The notes beneath the pieces are model-generated. The model was not told where the DNA came from. It ran no database searches and saw only the letters and a program-made list of their open reading frames with translations. Positions 1-8,258 of a DNA stretch of 53,799 nt are shown here, in pieces. Numbering within the stretch: position 1 is the first letter of the stretch; every line of letters begins with the position of its first letter. The stretch comes from Paraliobacillus sp044383835. Its GTDB lineage: Bacteria; Bacillota; Bacilli; Bacillales; Amphibacillaceae. The stretch is from the NCBI RefSeq assembly GCF_044383835.1, contig NZ_JBISEP010000021.1, forward strand, positions 1 to 53,799, given 5' to 3'. The translations under genes were made by a program, and so were the position numbers.

Positions 1-26
1 TATCATCACTTAGAACATGAATTTAA

Positions 27-66
27 AAATGACGTTCGTGAGTTTTTTTACTCACCAACGTCATTT
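27..66. terminator. Bidirectional-type hairpin terminator of the gene upstream of the window
   Basis: An inverted repeat pairs AAATGACGTT/AACGTCATTT and GTGAG/CTCAC around a T-rich loop, with one C-C mismatch between the two stem blocks. T-rich sequence lies on both sides, more clearly for minus-strand transcription. It most likely ends the gene to the left, whose last codons may be bases 1-13 or 1-18, too short to identify. Confidence 0.6.
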
Positions 67-514
67 ATTGTACAACCCTTTTTCTTTGCTCAATATATAT
101 TATGCAAAAAGTATTCAGCGTATAGATAAAGGTTAAAATTAACTGTGTCAGCATAAATCCCCATCAATGACTGAACCTTTTCCCACCAGCGTATCATCAG
201 TAAATTAATTTTTGTGTTGTGTTTTCATTATCTTATGTGGTTCAATCTAGCCCAGTTTGTACATTGTTAACAAGTGTTTATGCTTTTTTAAAAAAAGCAT
301 AAGGGAAGACGGGTATTGTGTCCTATAAATGTGATTCGAAGCCTGTCCCTTGTCTCATTTTAAGATTTGAGGTAGATTCTAGCACTAAAAGTTTGTATAA
401 TAAAACTAACGCATTTAAGCGTGCATGTTTTTGGTAAAAATGTGCAAACTAATCATGATTGTCAAACCAATTTTTTATTAAGATTTAACCAATAAATAAA
501 GTGAGGAATTTTAT
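67..514. other. Gene-free leader region before murA2
   Basis: I see no open reading frame with a ribosome binding site in these 448 bases. A near-perfect palindrome sits at 278-302 (TTATGC, a T run, an A run, GCATAA). It could be a hairpin or a weak terminator. The only promoter-like sequence is a TATAAT at 396-401, about 115 bases before murA2, with no convincing -35 box. Confidence 0.5.
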
Positions 515-1801
515 ATGCAAAAGCTATTTGTGCAGGGCGGTGTTCCATTAAATGGGAAGGTTCGTGTTAGTGGTGCAAAAAATAGTGCAGTCGCCTTGTT
601 ACCTGCGGCTATTCTAGCTGATTCTAAAGTGATTATAGAAGGGTTACCTAAAATTTCGGATGTCGGAGTATTAGGTGAGTTGTTGGAAGAAATAGGTGGG
701 GCGGTTTCGTGGAGTGGACAAACAATACATATTGACCCGACACATATGACTGCTATGCCATTACCAAACGGAAAAGTAAAAAAATTACGCGCCTCGTATT
801 ATTTCATGGGTGCGATGTTAGGGCGTTTTAAGCAGGCGGTAATCGGATTGCCTGGTGGTTGCCACATTGGGCCACGTCCAATTGATCAACATATAAAAGG
901 TTTTGAGGCATTAGGTGCGAAAGTAACCAATGAGCAAGGTGCTATATATTTACGTGCGAACGAATTAAAAGGAGCGCGTATTTATCTGGATGTCGTAAGT
1001 GTAGGTGCAACGATTAATATCATGTTAGCTGCAGTTAAGGCAAAAGGAAAAACAATTATAGAGAATGCTGCTCGTGAGCCTGAAATTATAGATGTTGCCA
1101 CATTACTAACAAGTATGGGTGCCAAAATAAAAGGTGCTGGTACCGATGTGATTCGAATTGAAGGTGTAAATGAACTGACAGGATGTATGCACACTATTAT
1201 TCCAGATCGAATTGAAGCCGGTACTTATGCGATAATGGCTGCTGCACAGGGTGAAAAAGTTCTAATCGACAATGTCATCCCACAACATTTAGAACCATTG
1301 TTAGCTAAACTCCGTGAAATGGGAGTGCAAATGGAAGAAGGGGAAGAGCAGTTGTTAATTATGCGGAGTGAAAACTTGCAATCAGTAGATATTAAAACTT
1401 TGGTACATCCAGGTTTTCCGACTGATTTACAACAGCCTTTGACTTCACTATTAACAAAAGCAACGGGAACATCAGTAGTAACAGATACGATTTATCAAGC
1501 TCGATTTAAACATATCGATGAATTAAGAAGGATGAATGCCCAAATTAAAGTAGAGGGAAGTTCGGCGATTATTACTGGTCCTGTCCAATTGGAAGGTGCA
1601 AAAGTGAAAGCAAGTGATTTGCGTGCAGGTGCTGCGCTTATTGTTGCTGGATTACTTGCTGAAGGGGTAACAGAAATCACAGGGTTAGAACATATCGATC
1701 GTGGTTATGAGGAATTTACACAAAAACTATCTAACCTTGGTGCCGTTATTTGGAGAGAAGAAATGACTACAAGTGAAATGGAACAATTTCAGAACTCTTA
1801 A
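515..1801 (+). CDS. murA2: UDP-N-acetylglucosamine 1-carboxyvinyltransferase, second paralogue (MurA2/MurAB)
   Basis: This cytoplasmic enzyme transfers enolpyruvate from PEP to UDP-GlcNAc, the first committed step of peptidoglycan synthesis. The 428-residue length is normal. Lys22-Asn23 (SGAKNS) and the catalytic Cys116 in LPGGCHIGPRPID mark an active enzyme, and the Cys implies the usual fosfomycin sensitivity. The ATG at 515 follows a GTGAGG ribosome binding site. A position just before rho is the usual place for the MurAB paralogue in Bacillus, whereas glpX, which lies between them there, is absent here. A second copy, murA1, is at 27658-28968. Low-GC Gram-positive bacteria normally carry both, with MurAA being the main enzyme. 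An intrinsic terminator follows at once. Confidence 0.95.
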   Translation: MQKLFVQGGVPLNGKVRVSGAKNSAVALLPAAILADSKVIIEGLPKISDVGVLGELLEEIGGAVSWSGQTIHIDPTHMTAMPLPNGKVKKLRASYYFMGAMLGRFKQAVIGLPGGCHIGPRPIDQHIKGFEALGAKVTNEQGAIYLRANELKGARIYLDVVSVGATINIMLAAVKAKGKTIIENAAREPEIIDVATLLTSMGAKIKGAGTDVIRIEGVNELTGCMHTIIPDRIEAGTYAIMAAAQGEKVLIDNVIPQHLEPLLAKLREMGVQMEEGEEQLLIMRSENLQSVDIKTLVHPGFPTDLQQPLTSLLTKATGTSVVTDTIYQARFKHIDELRRMNAQIKVEGSSAIITGPVQLEGAKVKASDLRAGAALIVAGLLAEGVTEITGLEHIDRGYEEFTQKLSNLGAVIWREEMTTSEMEQFQNS

Positions 1802-1821
1802 TAATCATTGACACATTTTTA

Positions 1822-1863
1822 AAAAAATAGGAGTTGTCTGCTACGGCAACTTCTATTTTTTTG
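1822..1863 (+). terminator. Intrinsic terminator after murA2
   Basis: A 12-bp stem, ATAGGAGTTGTC paired with GGCAACTTCTAT with two G-U pairs, has a 6-base loop and is followed by seven T residues. It begins about 20 bases after the murA2 stop, so rho must have its own promoter. Confidence 0.9.
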
Positions 1864-2223
1864 TTAGTAACTATGATAAATTTTAAAAATATAGTTGAAT
1901 AAAATACAAGAACACGGTACGATAAAGAGGGTTTAATAATAAAAGGTAAGGGAATGCTTGTTAAAAAGTATTCAAAACTTCTATTCTATTATAAATATTT
2001 TCCTTCACATCACTTCCTGGTAGAAATAAGTCATGTGTCTGAGCACATCTTCTTAGATAACGATATAACACTGACAAAGCAAAACTTCAAAATCAGGAAG
2101 TATCCAATAGAAATGTTTGATAATTAAAGTTCAATAATAATAAATAAGACAAGAAAGCAATGCATGTGATGTTAATCAATGCAGCAATGCTCGTCGTAAA
2201 ATAATAATAGGTGTGGTGATCGT
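1864..2223 (+). other. Long rho leader/promoter region
   Basis: These 360 bases have no supported gene. A possible sigma-A promoter is TTGTTA (1958-1963), 18 bases, TATTCT (1982-1987), which would give an untranslated leader of about 230 bases. Within that leader ACTTCCTG (2012-2019) and CAGGAAGT (2094-2101) form an 8-bp inverted repeat around a smaller hairpin near 2033-2048. Long leaders of rho genes often serve autoregulation. That role here is inference. Confidence 0.35.
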
Positions 2224-3510
2224 GTGGCAGAAGTAACTATTTCTCAACTAGAGACAATGACATTAAAGGAGCTTTATGCTAAAGCAAGAGAATTTAAAGT
2301 ATCCTACTATGCAAAATTAACAAAAAGGGAATTAATTTTTGCGATTTTAAAAGCGCAAGCAGAAAAAAGTGGCTATTTATTTATGGATGGTATTTTGGAA
2401 ATTATTCCATCCGAAGGGTTTGGCTTTTTACGACCAATCAATTACTCTCCAAGTGCAGAGGATATTTATATTTCCGCTTCTCAAATACGTCGTTTTGATC
2501 TCCGTAATGGAGATAAAGTTTCTGGAAAAGTTCGTCCTCCGAAAGAAAATGAACGATACTATGGTTTGTTGCATGTAGATGCAGTAAATGGAGAAAATCC
2601 AGAAATGGCAAAAGAACGTGTGCATTTTCCTGCTTTAACCCCATTATATCCTAATCGCTTAATGCATTTAGAGACGAAAACAAAAAATATTTCAACACGA
2701 ATTATGGATCTGATTACCCCAGTTGGTTATGGACAACGCGGACTTATTGTAGCGCCACCAAAAGCTGGTAAAACGATGTTACTAACACAAATTGCAAATA
2801 GTATTACAGAAAACCATCCAGATGTAAAATTAATTATTCTATTAGTGGATGAACGACCAGAGGAAGTAACTGATATTGAGCGTTCTGTGCATCCTGATGT
2901 AGACGTTGTTAGCTCCACATTTGATGAAGTCCCTGAAAACCATATTAAAGTGTCTGAACTTGTTTTAGAACGTGCGATGCGCCTAGTTGAGCATAAGAAA
3001 GATGTTGTTGTGTTAATGGATAGTATTACACGATTGGCACGTGCTTATAACTTGGTTATTCCACCAAGTGGACGAACACTATCTGGTGGTATTGATCCTG
3101 CTGCATTTCATCGTCCGAAACGTTTTTTCGGAGCTGCTAGGAATATTGAAGAGGGTGGTAGTTTTACGATTTTAGCTACTGCACTAGTAGAAACAGGTTC
3201 GCGTATGGATGATGTCATTTATGAAGAGTTTAAAGGAACAGGTAACATGGAACTCCATTTAGACCGTTCCCTTGCGCAAAGAAGAATCTTTCCTGCAATC
3301 GACATTTTACGTTCAAGTACAAGAAAAGAAGAATTACTATTACCTAAATCACAATTAGACGTAATATGGGCAGTTCGTAAGTCGATGCAAGATTCACCAG
3401 ATTTCTTGGATCGTTTCTTACGAAAATTAAAGCATACGAAAAATAATGAAGAGTTTTTCCAGCAATTAAAAGACGAAATGAAACGTAAGGGAACAACAAG
3501 AAAGTCATAG
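2224..3510 (+). CDS. rho: Transcription termination factor Rho
   Basis: Rho is a hexameric RNA helicase that loads on untranslated RNA and releases RNA polymerase. The 428-residue protein has the N-terminal Rho and RNA-binding domains (roughly residues 5-130) followed by the ATPase core with Walker A APPKAGKT at 177-184 and the Q-loop/R-loop region near VIPPSGRTLSGG. Its length matches Bacillus Rho (about 427), without the long inserts of actinobacterial forms. The start is GTG 2224, after AGGTGTGGTGAT. The gene is monocistronic in appearance: a terminator lies before it and a strong promoter for rpmE follows. Confidence 0.97.
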   Translation: MAEVTISQLETMTLKELYAKAREFKVSYYAKLTKRELIFAILKAQAEKSGYLFMDGILEIIPSEGFGFLRPINYSPSAEDIYISASQIRRFDLRNGDKVSGKVRPPKENERYYGLLHVDAVNGENPEMAKERVHFPALTPLYPNRLMHLETKTKNISTRIMDLITPVGYGQRGLIVAPPKAGKTMLLTQIANSITENHPDVKLIILLVDERPEEVTDIERSVHPDVDVVSSTFDEVPENHIKVSELVLERAMRLVEHKKDVVVLMDSITRLARAYNLVIPPSGRTLSGGIDPAAFHRPKRFFGAARNIEEGGSFTILATALVETGSRMDDVIYEEFKGTGNMELHLDRSLAQRRIFPAIDILRSSTRKEELLLPKSQLDVIWAVRKSMQDSPDFLDRFLRKLKHTKNNEEFFQQLKDEMKRKGTTRKS

Positions 3511-3564
3511 TGGTATGGAACTGTTTTTAAAAATTGAATCAAGTATAGAAAGATAAACTAGCTC

Positions 3565-3593
3565 TTGCAAACAGTAGAGCACACTGTTATAAT
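3565..3593 (+). promoter_or_regulatory. Sigma-A promoter of rpmE
   Basis: TTGCAA (3565-3570), a 17-base spacer and TATAAT (3588-3593) with an extended TGT just upstream make a near-consensus housekeeping promoter. Transcription would start near 3600, giving a leader of about 90 bases that can fold around ATTGCAC/GTGTAAT (about 3622-3639). Confidence 0.8.
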
Positions 3594-3690
3594 CTTTCTG
3601 TGTGACATATATTGATACGTATTGCACAAAAGTGTAATGTCGTGAATAACTCTGTTTCCTAAGGATTCAGGGCAAAAGGAGTGGAAAGAC

Positions 3691-3936
3691 ATGAAACAAG
3701 GAATTCACCCAGAATACAGAAAAGTTGTATTTCTTGACACAAGTTCTGATTACAAGTTTCTAACCGGATCAACAAAGTCTTCTGATGAAACAATTGAATG
3801 GGAAGATGGCAATACTTACCCACTAATCCGCGTAGAAATTAGTTCAGACTCTCACCCGTTCTATACTGGTAAACAAAAAGCTGACAGAGCTGGTGGCCGT
3901 GTAGATCGCTTTAAGAAAAAATATAACCTTAGCTAA
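3691..3936 (+). CDS. rpmE2: 50S ribosomal protein L31, type B (zinc-free)
   Basis: This 81-residue protein is a component of the large ribosomal subunit, located at the central protuberance/intersubunit bridge. It begins MKQGIHPEYRKVVFLD and ends in RVDRFKKKYNLS, characteristic of L31 type B. It has no cysteine at all, so it lacks the CxxC zinc site of the type A form that Bacillus subtilis encodes next to rho. Staphylococci have the same zinc-free gene in this position. A good AAAGGAG site precedes the ATG. Its own promoter and two downstream hairpins make it a single-gene unit. Whether a second, zinc-binding L31 exists elsewhere cannot be seen from this window. Confidence 0.95.
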   Translation: MKQGIHPEYRKVVFLDTSSDYKFLTGSTKSSDETIEWEDGNTYPLIRVEISSDSHPFYTGKQKADRAGGRVDRFKKKYNLS

Positions 3937-3956
3937 GTATTAAATTAGTTAATGTA

Positions 3957-3990
3957 GAGAGCCATTTCTATTTCAGAAATGGCTCCTCTT
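3957..3990 (+). terminator. Hairpin after rpmE, without a clear T tract
   Basis: AGCCATTTCT and AGAAATGGCT form a perfect 10-bp stem with a short loop, followed by CCTCTT rather than a run of T. It may protect the rpmE mRNA 3' end or act as a weak terminator ahead of the stronger one at 4008-4047. Confidence 0.55.
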
Positions 3991-4007
3991 AACCTTAGAC
4001 AAGTGGA

Positions 4008-4047
4008 GAAAACAGGCGTATGTTTGTAGCCTGTTTTTTCTTTTTTG
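4008..4047 (+). terminator. Intrinsic terminator after rpmE
   Basis: AAAACAGGC pairs with GCCTGTTTT around a 12-base loop and is followed by a T-rich tract (TTTTTTCTTTTTT). Confidence 0.85.
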
Positions 4048-4172
4048 CGATAGATTTTTTTTGTATCCTATATTAAAAAATAGGAAATCATATATAATAA
4101 AAAGTGGCAACTATTTAAAGAATATTTAACAATGATGCGCATTGTTTTACATAAGAAGGGGGAGGCCATACG

Positions 4173-4796
4173 GTGTATGTAATGAAGCAGAGTGGCTGGG
4201 TAGAACTTATTTGTGGGAGTATGTTTTCGGGGAAATCAGAGGAATTAATTCGCCGAGTTAGAAGAGCAACTTATGGTAACTTAACTGTTCGAGTATTTAA
4301 ACCAGCAATTGACAATCGATATGCGGAAGAATCTGTTGTATCACATAACGGAAACTCTATTTTAGCTAGACCTGTGACGTGTGCAAACGACATTATTGAA
4401 CAAATGGATGACGATATTGATGTAGTAGGAATAGATGAAGTACAGTTTTTTGGTGATGAAATTACAGAAATTGTAGATGAGCTTGCTAATCACGGACACC
4501 GTGTCATAGTAGCTGGTCTTGATACTGATTTTCGAGGAGAACCTTTTGGACCAATGCCAAAATTGATGGCGTTAAGTGAATCGATCTCAAAGCTAAATGC
4601 GATCTGTCCAATTTGTGCTTCTCCTGCAAGTCGAACACAACGTTTAATTGATGGCAAACCAGCATCATATAATGATCCGATTATTTTAGTAGGTGCTTCA
4701 GAATCTTATGAGCCGAGATGCCGCCACCACCATGAAGTTCCAAACAAACCGAGACCGATGATACGTAAAAACACGACGACAAACACATCAAAGTAG
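4173..4796 (+). CDS. tdk: Thymidine kinase
   Basis: This type II thymidine kinase phosphorylates thymidine with ATP for nucleotide salvage. In 207 residues it shows the P-loop GSMFSGKS (15-22), the catalytic Glu in GIDEVQFF (Glu89), and the structural zinc ligands CPIC (Cys145, Cys148) with Cys183 further on. The GTG at 4173 is the better start because it lies 8 bases after a strong AGGGGGAGG, whereas the ATG at 4182 is 17 bases away. The order rpmE-tdk-prfA is standard for Bacillus. A strong promoter before prfA suggests tdk is transcribed alone or reads through weakly. Confidence 0.96.
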   Translation: MYVMKQSGWVELICGSMFSGKSEELIRRVRRATYGNLTVRVFKPAIDNRYAEESVVSHNGNSILARPVTCANDIIEQMDDDIDVVGIDEVQFFGDEITEIVDELANHGHRVIVAGLDTDFRGEPFGPMPKLMALSESISKLNAICPICASPASRTQRLIDGKPASYNDPIILVGASESYEPRCRHHHEVPNKPRPMIRKNTTTNTSK

Positions 4797-4869
4797 TCGA
4801 AGCAACTGAAGCAAATAGAATTGTGGGAAAACGAACTATACCAAACTGATTCATTTTTGTTAGCTGATT

Positions 4870-4898
4870 TTGACGGACTATTTTTACTATATTATAAT
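4870..4898 (+). promoter_or_regulatory. Sigma-A promoter of prfA-prmC
   Basis: TTGACG (4870-4875), exactly 17 bases, then TATAAT (4893-4898). It is one of the closest matches to the housekeeping consensus in the window. Transcription would start near 4905. Confidence 0.85.
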
Positions 4899-4958
4899 AA
4901 AAAATATTGTATAATAATAAGATGAATTGTGCGTGTAAAAGAAAAAGAGGTGAGAAAC

Positions 4959-6029
4959 GTGCTTGATAAATTGCAATCACTAGAAGCTCGTTATGATAAA
5001 TTAAATGAATTGTTAAGTGATCCTGAAGTAATTAGTGATACAAAGAAATTAAGAGAGTATTCTAAAGAGCAAGCAGATTTAACAGATATTATTCAAGTGT
5101 ATCGTGAATACAAAGATATATCTGGTCAGTTAGATGATGCGAAACAAATGTTAGAAGATAAACTAGATGATGACATGGAAGAGATGGTCAAAATGGAAAT
5201 CAGTGAATTAGAACCACAACTTCCAGCACTAGAAGAACAATTAAAACTACTCTTGTTACCTAAAGACCCAAATGATGATAAAAACGTTATTATGGAGATC
5301 CGTGGGGCAGCGGGTGGAGACGAGGCTGCACTATTTGCTGGCGATCTTTTTCGAATGTATGCCCGTTTTGCTGAGGCACAAGGTTGGAAAATGGATGTGA
5401 TGGAGTCTAACTCTACTGGTGTGGGCGGTTATAAGGAAATTATTTTTATGATTAATGGAAAAGGTGCATATTCAAAATTAAAATATGAAAATGGTGCCCA
5501 CCGTGTACAACGTGTTCCGGAAACAGAATCTGGCGGACGAATTCATACATCTACAGCGACCGTTGTTGCTTTACCAGAAACAGAAGAAGTTGAAGTCGAC
5601 ATTCATGAAAAAGATATTCGTGTAGACACTTTTGCTTCAAGTGGACCTGGTGGACAGAGTGTAAATACAACGATGTCAGCAGTTCGTTTAACGCATGAAC
5701 CAACTGGTATTGTCGTATCCATGCAAGATGAAAAATCCCAAATTAAAAACAAAGAAAAAGCGATGAAAATTTTACGTGCTAGAATTTATGATAAATTCCA
5801 ACAAGAAGCACAGGCAGAATATGATGAAACAAGAAAATCAGCAGTAGGTTCTGGAGACCGTTCTGAACGAATTAGAACGTATAATTTCCCTCAGAATCGT
5901 GTAACAGACCATCGCATAGGATTAACGATTCAAAAATTAGATCAAATTCTAGAAGGAAAACTGACTGAAGTGATTGATGCACTTCTAATGGAAGAACAAA
6001 CGAATAAAATGGATCAAATCGGTGAATAA
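4959..6029 (+). CDS. prfA: Peptide chain release factor 1
   Basis: RF1 reads UAA and UAG and triggers hydrolysis of peptidyl-tRNA on the ribosome. With the GTG start at 4959 (6 bases after AGAGGTG) the protein is 356 residues, as in Bacillus. The frame is open to an earlier GTG at 4929, but family proteins begin with the equivalent of MLDKLQSLEARYDKL. The stop-codon recognition tripeptide is PET (187-189), and the catalytic GGQ lies at 231-233 in SSGPGGQSVN. The gene ends 1 base before prmC, whose product methylates this GGQ glutamine, so the two form a functional pair. Confidence 0.96.
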   Translation: MLDKLQSLEARYDKLNELLSDPEVISDTKKLREYSKEQADLTDIIQVYREYKDISGQLDDAKQMLEDKLDDDMEEMVKMEISELEPQLPALEEQLKLLLLPKDPNDDKNVIMEIRGAAGGDEAALFAGDLFRMYARFAEAQGWKMDVMESNSTGVGGYKEIIFMINGKGAYSKLKYENGAHRVQRVPETESGGRIHTSTATVVALPETEEVEVDIHEKDIRVDTFASSGPGGQSVNTTMSAVRLTHEPTGIVVSMQDEKSQIKNKEKAMKILRARIYDKFQQEAQAEYDETRKSAVGSGDRSERIRTYNFPQNRVTDHRIGLTIQKLDQILEGKLTEVIDALLMEEQTNKMDQIGE

Positions 6030-6030
6030 C

Positions 6031-6885
6031 ATGACACAGCCTAACTTACAAGAAGTCCTTCGTCGGGCTTCTCTTTTTTTAGAACAGAATCATAGAGAAC
6101 CACGTATAGCAGAAATGTTATTAATGCATCATTTGCAGCTAGATAAAGCTCAATTACTTATGCATTTACGTGAGGAAATACCAGTTCAAGCATACGAAAA
6201 ATACCAGTGTGATCTTGTAAAGCATGTGAAAACAGGGGTGCCTGTGCAACATTTGATTGGATACGAATCTTTTTTTGGTCGGAAATTTACTGTAAATAAA
6301 GATGTACTTATACCAAGACCAGAAACGGAAGAACTTATTGTAGGTGCACTGGGAAAATTGAAACAAATGAAACGTCCACTTCGGGTAGTTGATGTTGGTA
6401 CAGGCAGTGGGATTATTGCAATCACTTTAAAATTAGAAGATCCGTCATTAGAAGTGTATGCACTTGATATCTCTAAGGAAGCATTAGCAGTAGCTCAAGT
6501 AAATGCAACAGATCATGGAGCCGATGTATCTTTCGTGCAAAGTGACTTTTTAGAATCTTTGATTTCTAAAAACAAGCAGTGTGATGTCATTATTTCTAAC
6601 CCACCGTACATTCCATGGGAAGATAGTGATACATTATCAGACACAGTAATAAACTTTGATCCCTCCTTAGCATTATTTGCAGATGATAACGGCTTATATG
6701 CTTATCAACAAATTATAGCACAAGCAGAGCAAATGTTATCCACATGTGGATTACTTGCTTTTGAAATAGGTTATCAACAGGGTGAAGCAGTAAAAAAAGT
6801 AATTAAAGCAAAATTCCCAAATAGTAACGTCGAAATACAAAAAGATATAAACGGAAAAGACCGAATGGTGTACGCAACAATTTAG
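6031..6885 (+). CDS. prmC: Peptide chain release factor N5-glutamine methyltransferase
   Basis: PrmC (HemK) methylates the GGQ glutamine of release factors using S-adenosylmethionine. The 284-residue protein has an N-terminal helical substrate domain, the SAM-binding VDVGTGSG (about 120-127) and the catalytic NPPY at 190-193. The ATG at 6031 is preferred over GTG 6022 because GGTGA at the end of prfA can act as a ribosome binding site for it. The start lies directly after the prfA stop, indicating translational coupling. Confidence 0.95.
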   Translation: MTQPNLQEVLRRASLFLEQNHREPRIAEMLLMHHLQLDKAQLLMHLREEIPVQAYEKYQCDLVKHVKTGVPVQHLIGYESFFGRKFTVNKDVLIPRPETEELIVGALGKLKQMKRPLRVVDVGTGSGIIAITLKLEDPSLEVYALDISKEALAVAQVNATDHGADVSFVQSDFLESLISKNKQCDVIISNPPYIPWEDSDTLSDTVINFDPSLALFADDNGLYAYQQIIAQAEQMLSTCGLLAFEIGYQQGEAVKKVIKAKFPNSNVEIQKDINGKDRMVYATI

Positions 6886-6916
6886 AACCATTAGCGAAAA
6901 AAATACTAGATTGTTA

Positions 6917-6945
6917 GTTTAAAAGTTATTAAGTACGCCCATACT
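6917..6945 (+). promoter_or_regulatory. Sigma-F-like promoter of spoIIR
   Basis: GTTTA (6917-6921), 15 bases, GCCCATACT (6937-6945) matches the forespore sigma-F consensus GYWTA-N15-GGNNANANT with a single mismatch. spoIIR is a known sigma-F gene in Bacillus. An inverted repeat ACTGTTT-N7-AAACAGT (6943-6963) overlaps its downstream edge and the expected start point. Confidence 0.5.
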
Positions 6946-6977
6946 GTTTCTATAGTAAACAGTGGGAGTGATTAAAA

Positions 6978-7589
6978 ATGAAGAAAATAATTATAGTTAC
7001 ATCATTTATCGGTTTGTTTATTTTAATTAACCAGTTGTGGATAAATCAAGAATCTACTGCAAGTGAATATCAAGTCATTCCTGATGAAGCGATCCGTTTG
7101 CGTATTTTAGCAAATAGTGATCAAGAAGAAGATCAATCCATCAAACGACAAATAAGAGATAACGTCAATCAAGAAATAACAAAATGGGTAAAAAACTTAA
7201 ACTCTATTGAAGGTGCTAGGAAGGTAATTCAAGAGCGTTTACCTGCAATTGAAACAATTATTGAACGGACATTAAGACAAGAAAATATAACAATGGATTA
7301 CCAAGTTGATTATGATAAAAATGTAAATTTCCCTTCTAAAGTATATGGAACATATGTATACCCTGCGGGAGAGTATGAAGCAATCCTTATTACGCTTGGA
7401 GAGGGGCAAGGTGCCAATTGGTGGTGTGTATTATTTCCACCATTATGCTTCCTCGATTTTTCTAATGGAACAACCGTATCTGCTGAAGAGTCGAATGAAT
7501 TGAAAGAAACAGCTGAACCGAAAGAGACAGAGAAAGAAAAAGAAAAAGATGTCGAAGTAAAATTATTTTTCTTAGAATGGTTTCGATAA
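6978..7589 (+). CDS. spoIIR: Stage II sporulation protein R
   Basis: SpoIIR is secreted from the forespore into the intermembrane space, where it signals SpoIIGA to process pro-sigma-E in the mother cell. The 203-residue protein has an N-terminal membrane/signal segment (about residues 3-20), the conserved IRLRILANSD block and a C-terminal GEGQGANWWCVLFPPLCF motif with two cysteines, both hallmarks of the family. The last 35 residues are a charged Glu/Lys tail that is not conserved. The context prfA-prmC-spoIIR is as in Bacillus, and a sigma-F-like promoter lies upstream. Confidence 0.95.
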   Translation: MKKIIIVTSFIGLFILINQLWINQESTASEYQVIPDEAIRLRILANSDQEEDQSIKRQIRDNVNQEITKWVKNLNSIEGARKVIQERLPAIETIIERTLRQENITMDYQVDYDKNVNFPSKVYGTYVYPAGEYEAILITLGEGQGANWWCVLFPPLCFLDFSNGTTVSAEESNELKETAEPKETEKEKEKDVEVKLFFLEWFR

Positions 7590-7656
7590 GGTATAATAAA
7601 GCAAATCTATCATAGAAATAGTAGAAAGCTAGATTTTCTATGAGGAGAGGATTAAA

Positions 7657-8061
7657 ATGGAATGTATAGAGGCAAGTGCTTTCAAGCGAGCTGAATGGGA
7701 AACATTTTTTCAAGATCAATTCCCTGAAAATGTAACAGAAGAAGCAATCCGTACTTATGGCCATTTTATAAAAGAGGATAGATTACAAGCATTCTTTATG
7801 CTTGTGCCCCTAAAAGAAGATAGCGTTCAATTAAAGCACCTGTATATGAAAGAAAAATTAGCCTCAATGTATATTGTTGCAATGATTGAAATATGCATTC
7901 AACTAGTAAAAACAAAGCAATTGAAGTATATGTATATTTATAGTGAACAAGAGCCGTTAAATCAGTTAGTGCAACAATTACAGTTTGAACATGTGCTATT
8001 AACACCAGATAAGCAACAAAGTCCAGGTAAGTGGTGGGTGGTCAATGTAGAACATGCTTAA
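7657..8061 (+). CDS. Uncharacterised 134-residue protein, possible GNAT fold
   Basis: I do not recognise a family with certainty. The small soluble protein has no signal peptide. Alternating strand and helix patterns, with a central block KHLYMKEKLASMYIVAMIEICIQLVKTKQLKYMYIYSEQE, loosely recall an acetyltransferase fold, but no clear acetyl-CoA loop is visible. The ATG has a GAGGAGAGG ribosome binding site. A TATAAT at 7592-7597 just after spoIIR may give it its own promoter. It lies between spoIIR and ywlC, where Bacillus carries the GNAT gene ywlB, which is the reason for suspecting that fold. Function is unknown. Confidence 0.6.
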   Translation: MECIEASAFKRAEWETFFQDQFPENVTEEAIRTYGHFIKEDRLQAFFMLVPLKEDSVQLKHLYMKEKLASMYIVAMIEICIQLVKTKQLKYMYIYSEQEPLNQLVQQLQFEHVLLTPDKQQSPGKWWVVNVEHA

Positions 8062-8063
8062 AG

Positions 8064-8243
8064 TTATCAACAACTGTGGATAAATCATGTTAACAATTTG
8101 TTGATAAACCAAATAATATATATAAAACTTTCTGACTGAAACGAAAAGCTAAGTTGCAGGCAAGAAAGTTAATCGATAAATTATGTGAATGTGGATAACT
8201 TGTGGATAAAATGTTGTTTAACTGTGGACAAAACTGTTGATAA
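8064..8243. promoter_or_regulatory. DnaA-box cluster upstream of ywlC
   Basis: Seven 9-mers match the DnaA box TTATCCACA perfectly or with one mismatch. Reading on the plus strand: TTATCAACA at 8064-8072, then the complement orientation TGTGGATAA at 8075-8083, TGTTGATAA at 8099-8107, TGTGGATAA at 8190-8198 and 8201-8209, TGTGGACAA at 8223-8231, and TGTTGATAA at 8235-8243. Three are perfect. Spacings of 11, 24, 11, 22 and 12 bases suggest helical phasing, and an AT-rich run lies at 8111-8128. In Bacillus subtilis the ywlC intergenic region is one of a few chromosomal DnaA-box clusters outside oriC. Confidence 0.85.
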
Positions 8244-8258
8244 TAGAAAGGAATTCTT

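Noticed and set aside
1..18. End of an upstream protein-coding gene
   Set aside because: Stops occur at 11-13 and 16-18 in two frames, but only a handful of codons are visible, too few to choose a frame or name a product.
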